A stretch of 64,000 nucleotides of DNA, taken from NCBI GenBank assembly GCA_964035575.1, contig OZ037894.1, positions 558,001 through 622,000 of the forward strand, written 5' to 3'. Source of the DNA: Rhynchopus sp. YZ270_cl-10 (Eukaryota; Euglenozoa; Diplonemea; Diplonemida; Diplonemidae). Made by a program: the position numbers and the translations under genes. Every line of letters begins with the position of its first letter. The stretch's first letter is position 1. A model generated the notes under the pieces. The model did no database searches. It was not told where the DNA came from and was given only the letters and a program-made list of their open reading frames with translations. This document shows, piece after piece, positions 63,818-64,000 of this stretch.

Positions 63818-64000
63818 ATGTCCGGTGCGATTGAAAGCCTCACCGGCAAGCTTGCCGTCGTCAGCGGCAAGGGCGTGAACATGATCAGCGAGATGACGGA
63901 CACCTTCAAGGAGCACACCGCCATCCTGCGCCCCTTTGTGGATATGTGCGCAGACTCGCTGTCGGCGTGCTACCCGGACCTCTACGGAGACGACAAGGAC
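63818..64000 (+). CDS. 5' part of an unknown gene, runs off the window
   Basis: ATG 63818 opens a frame that stays open to the window edge (61 codons: MSGAIESLTGKLAVVSGKG at the start, YPDLYGDDKD at the end). G/C-ending codons and a good acceptor upstream make it a real gene start. The visible part looks helical and has no signal peptide; no family can be named from this much. Confidence 0.65.
   Translation, partial: MSGAIESLTGKLAVVSGKGVNMISEMTDTFKEHTAILRPFVDMCADSLSACYPDLYGDDKD

Overview
This window is nuclear DNA of a flagellated protist, and Euglenozoa is my best placement. The reasons are: a gene at 28623-30779 that matches the kinetoplastid flagellar-pocket-collar protein BILBO1 in N-terminal domain, paired EF-hands, coiled coil and total length; host genes that all lie on the + strand over about 61 kb; and a pyrimidine tract plus AG just upstream of most start codons, as expected for spliced-leader trans-splicing. 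At least five genes also carry ordinary cis-introns, which argues against a typical trypanosomatid and favours a diplonemid-like or euglenid-like lineage. The placement is inference; no rRNA or spliced-leader gene is visible.

Layout. 2882-8112: three-exon gene for an unknown protein with a RanBP2-type zinc finger; its second intron is swollen by two hAT-type MITEs. 8288-9682: type II pantothenate kinase. 10533-12050: Atg4 autophagy protease (three exons). 12051-16577: repeat-rich spacer. 16634-17563: protein with a probable PUB domain. 17564-25511: long repeat-rich spacer with several MITEs. 25538-27400: coiled-coil protein. 28623-30779: BILBO1-like gene (four exons). 32335-33075: small protein with an SH3/KOW-like motif. 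33085-34470: retroposon tail and a 5'-truncated LINE on the - strand. 35651-48445: an intronless 4264-residue secreted, probably GPI-anchored surface protein. 48780-49343: 97-bp satellite. 49487-50774: small two-membrane-segment protein (four exons). 53973-55328 and 57065-58369: tandem duplicate type I membrane proteins. 61604-62879: small three-exon gene whose second intron is mostly a (AAC)n array of about 233 units. 63818-64000: start of another gene.

The twelve cis-introns I could place all begin GTAT and all lie in phase 0. Intergenic space is packed with short dispersed repeats. The commonest (core GAGGCTTAGGTTCATCTT) occurs about 14 times, on the + strand only, often followed by a pyrimidine tract and AG. 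Five MITEs with CAGGG termini and 8-bp target duplications (one of them imperfect) identify a non-autonomous hAT family. The genes do not form a pathway; their common theme is membrane, surface and flagellar-pocket cell biology plus housekeeping functions.

Limits: homology calls are from memory and by eye, no search was run, exon boundaries are predictions, and homopolymer lengths may contain assembly errors.
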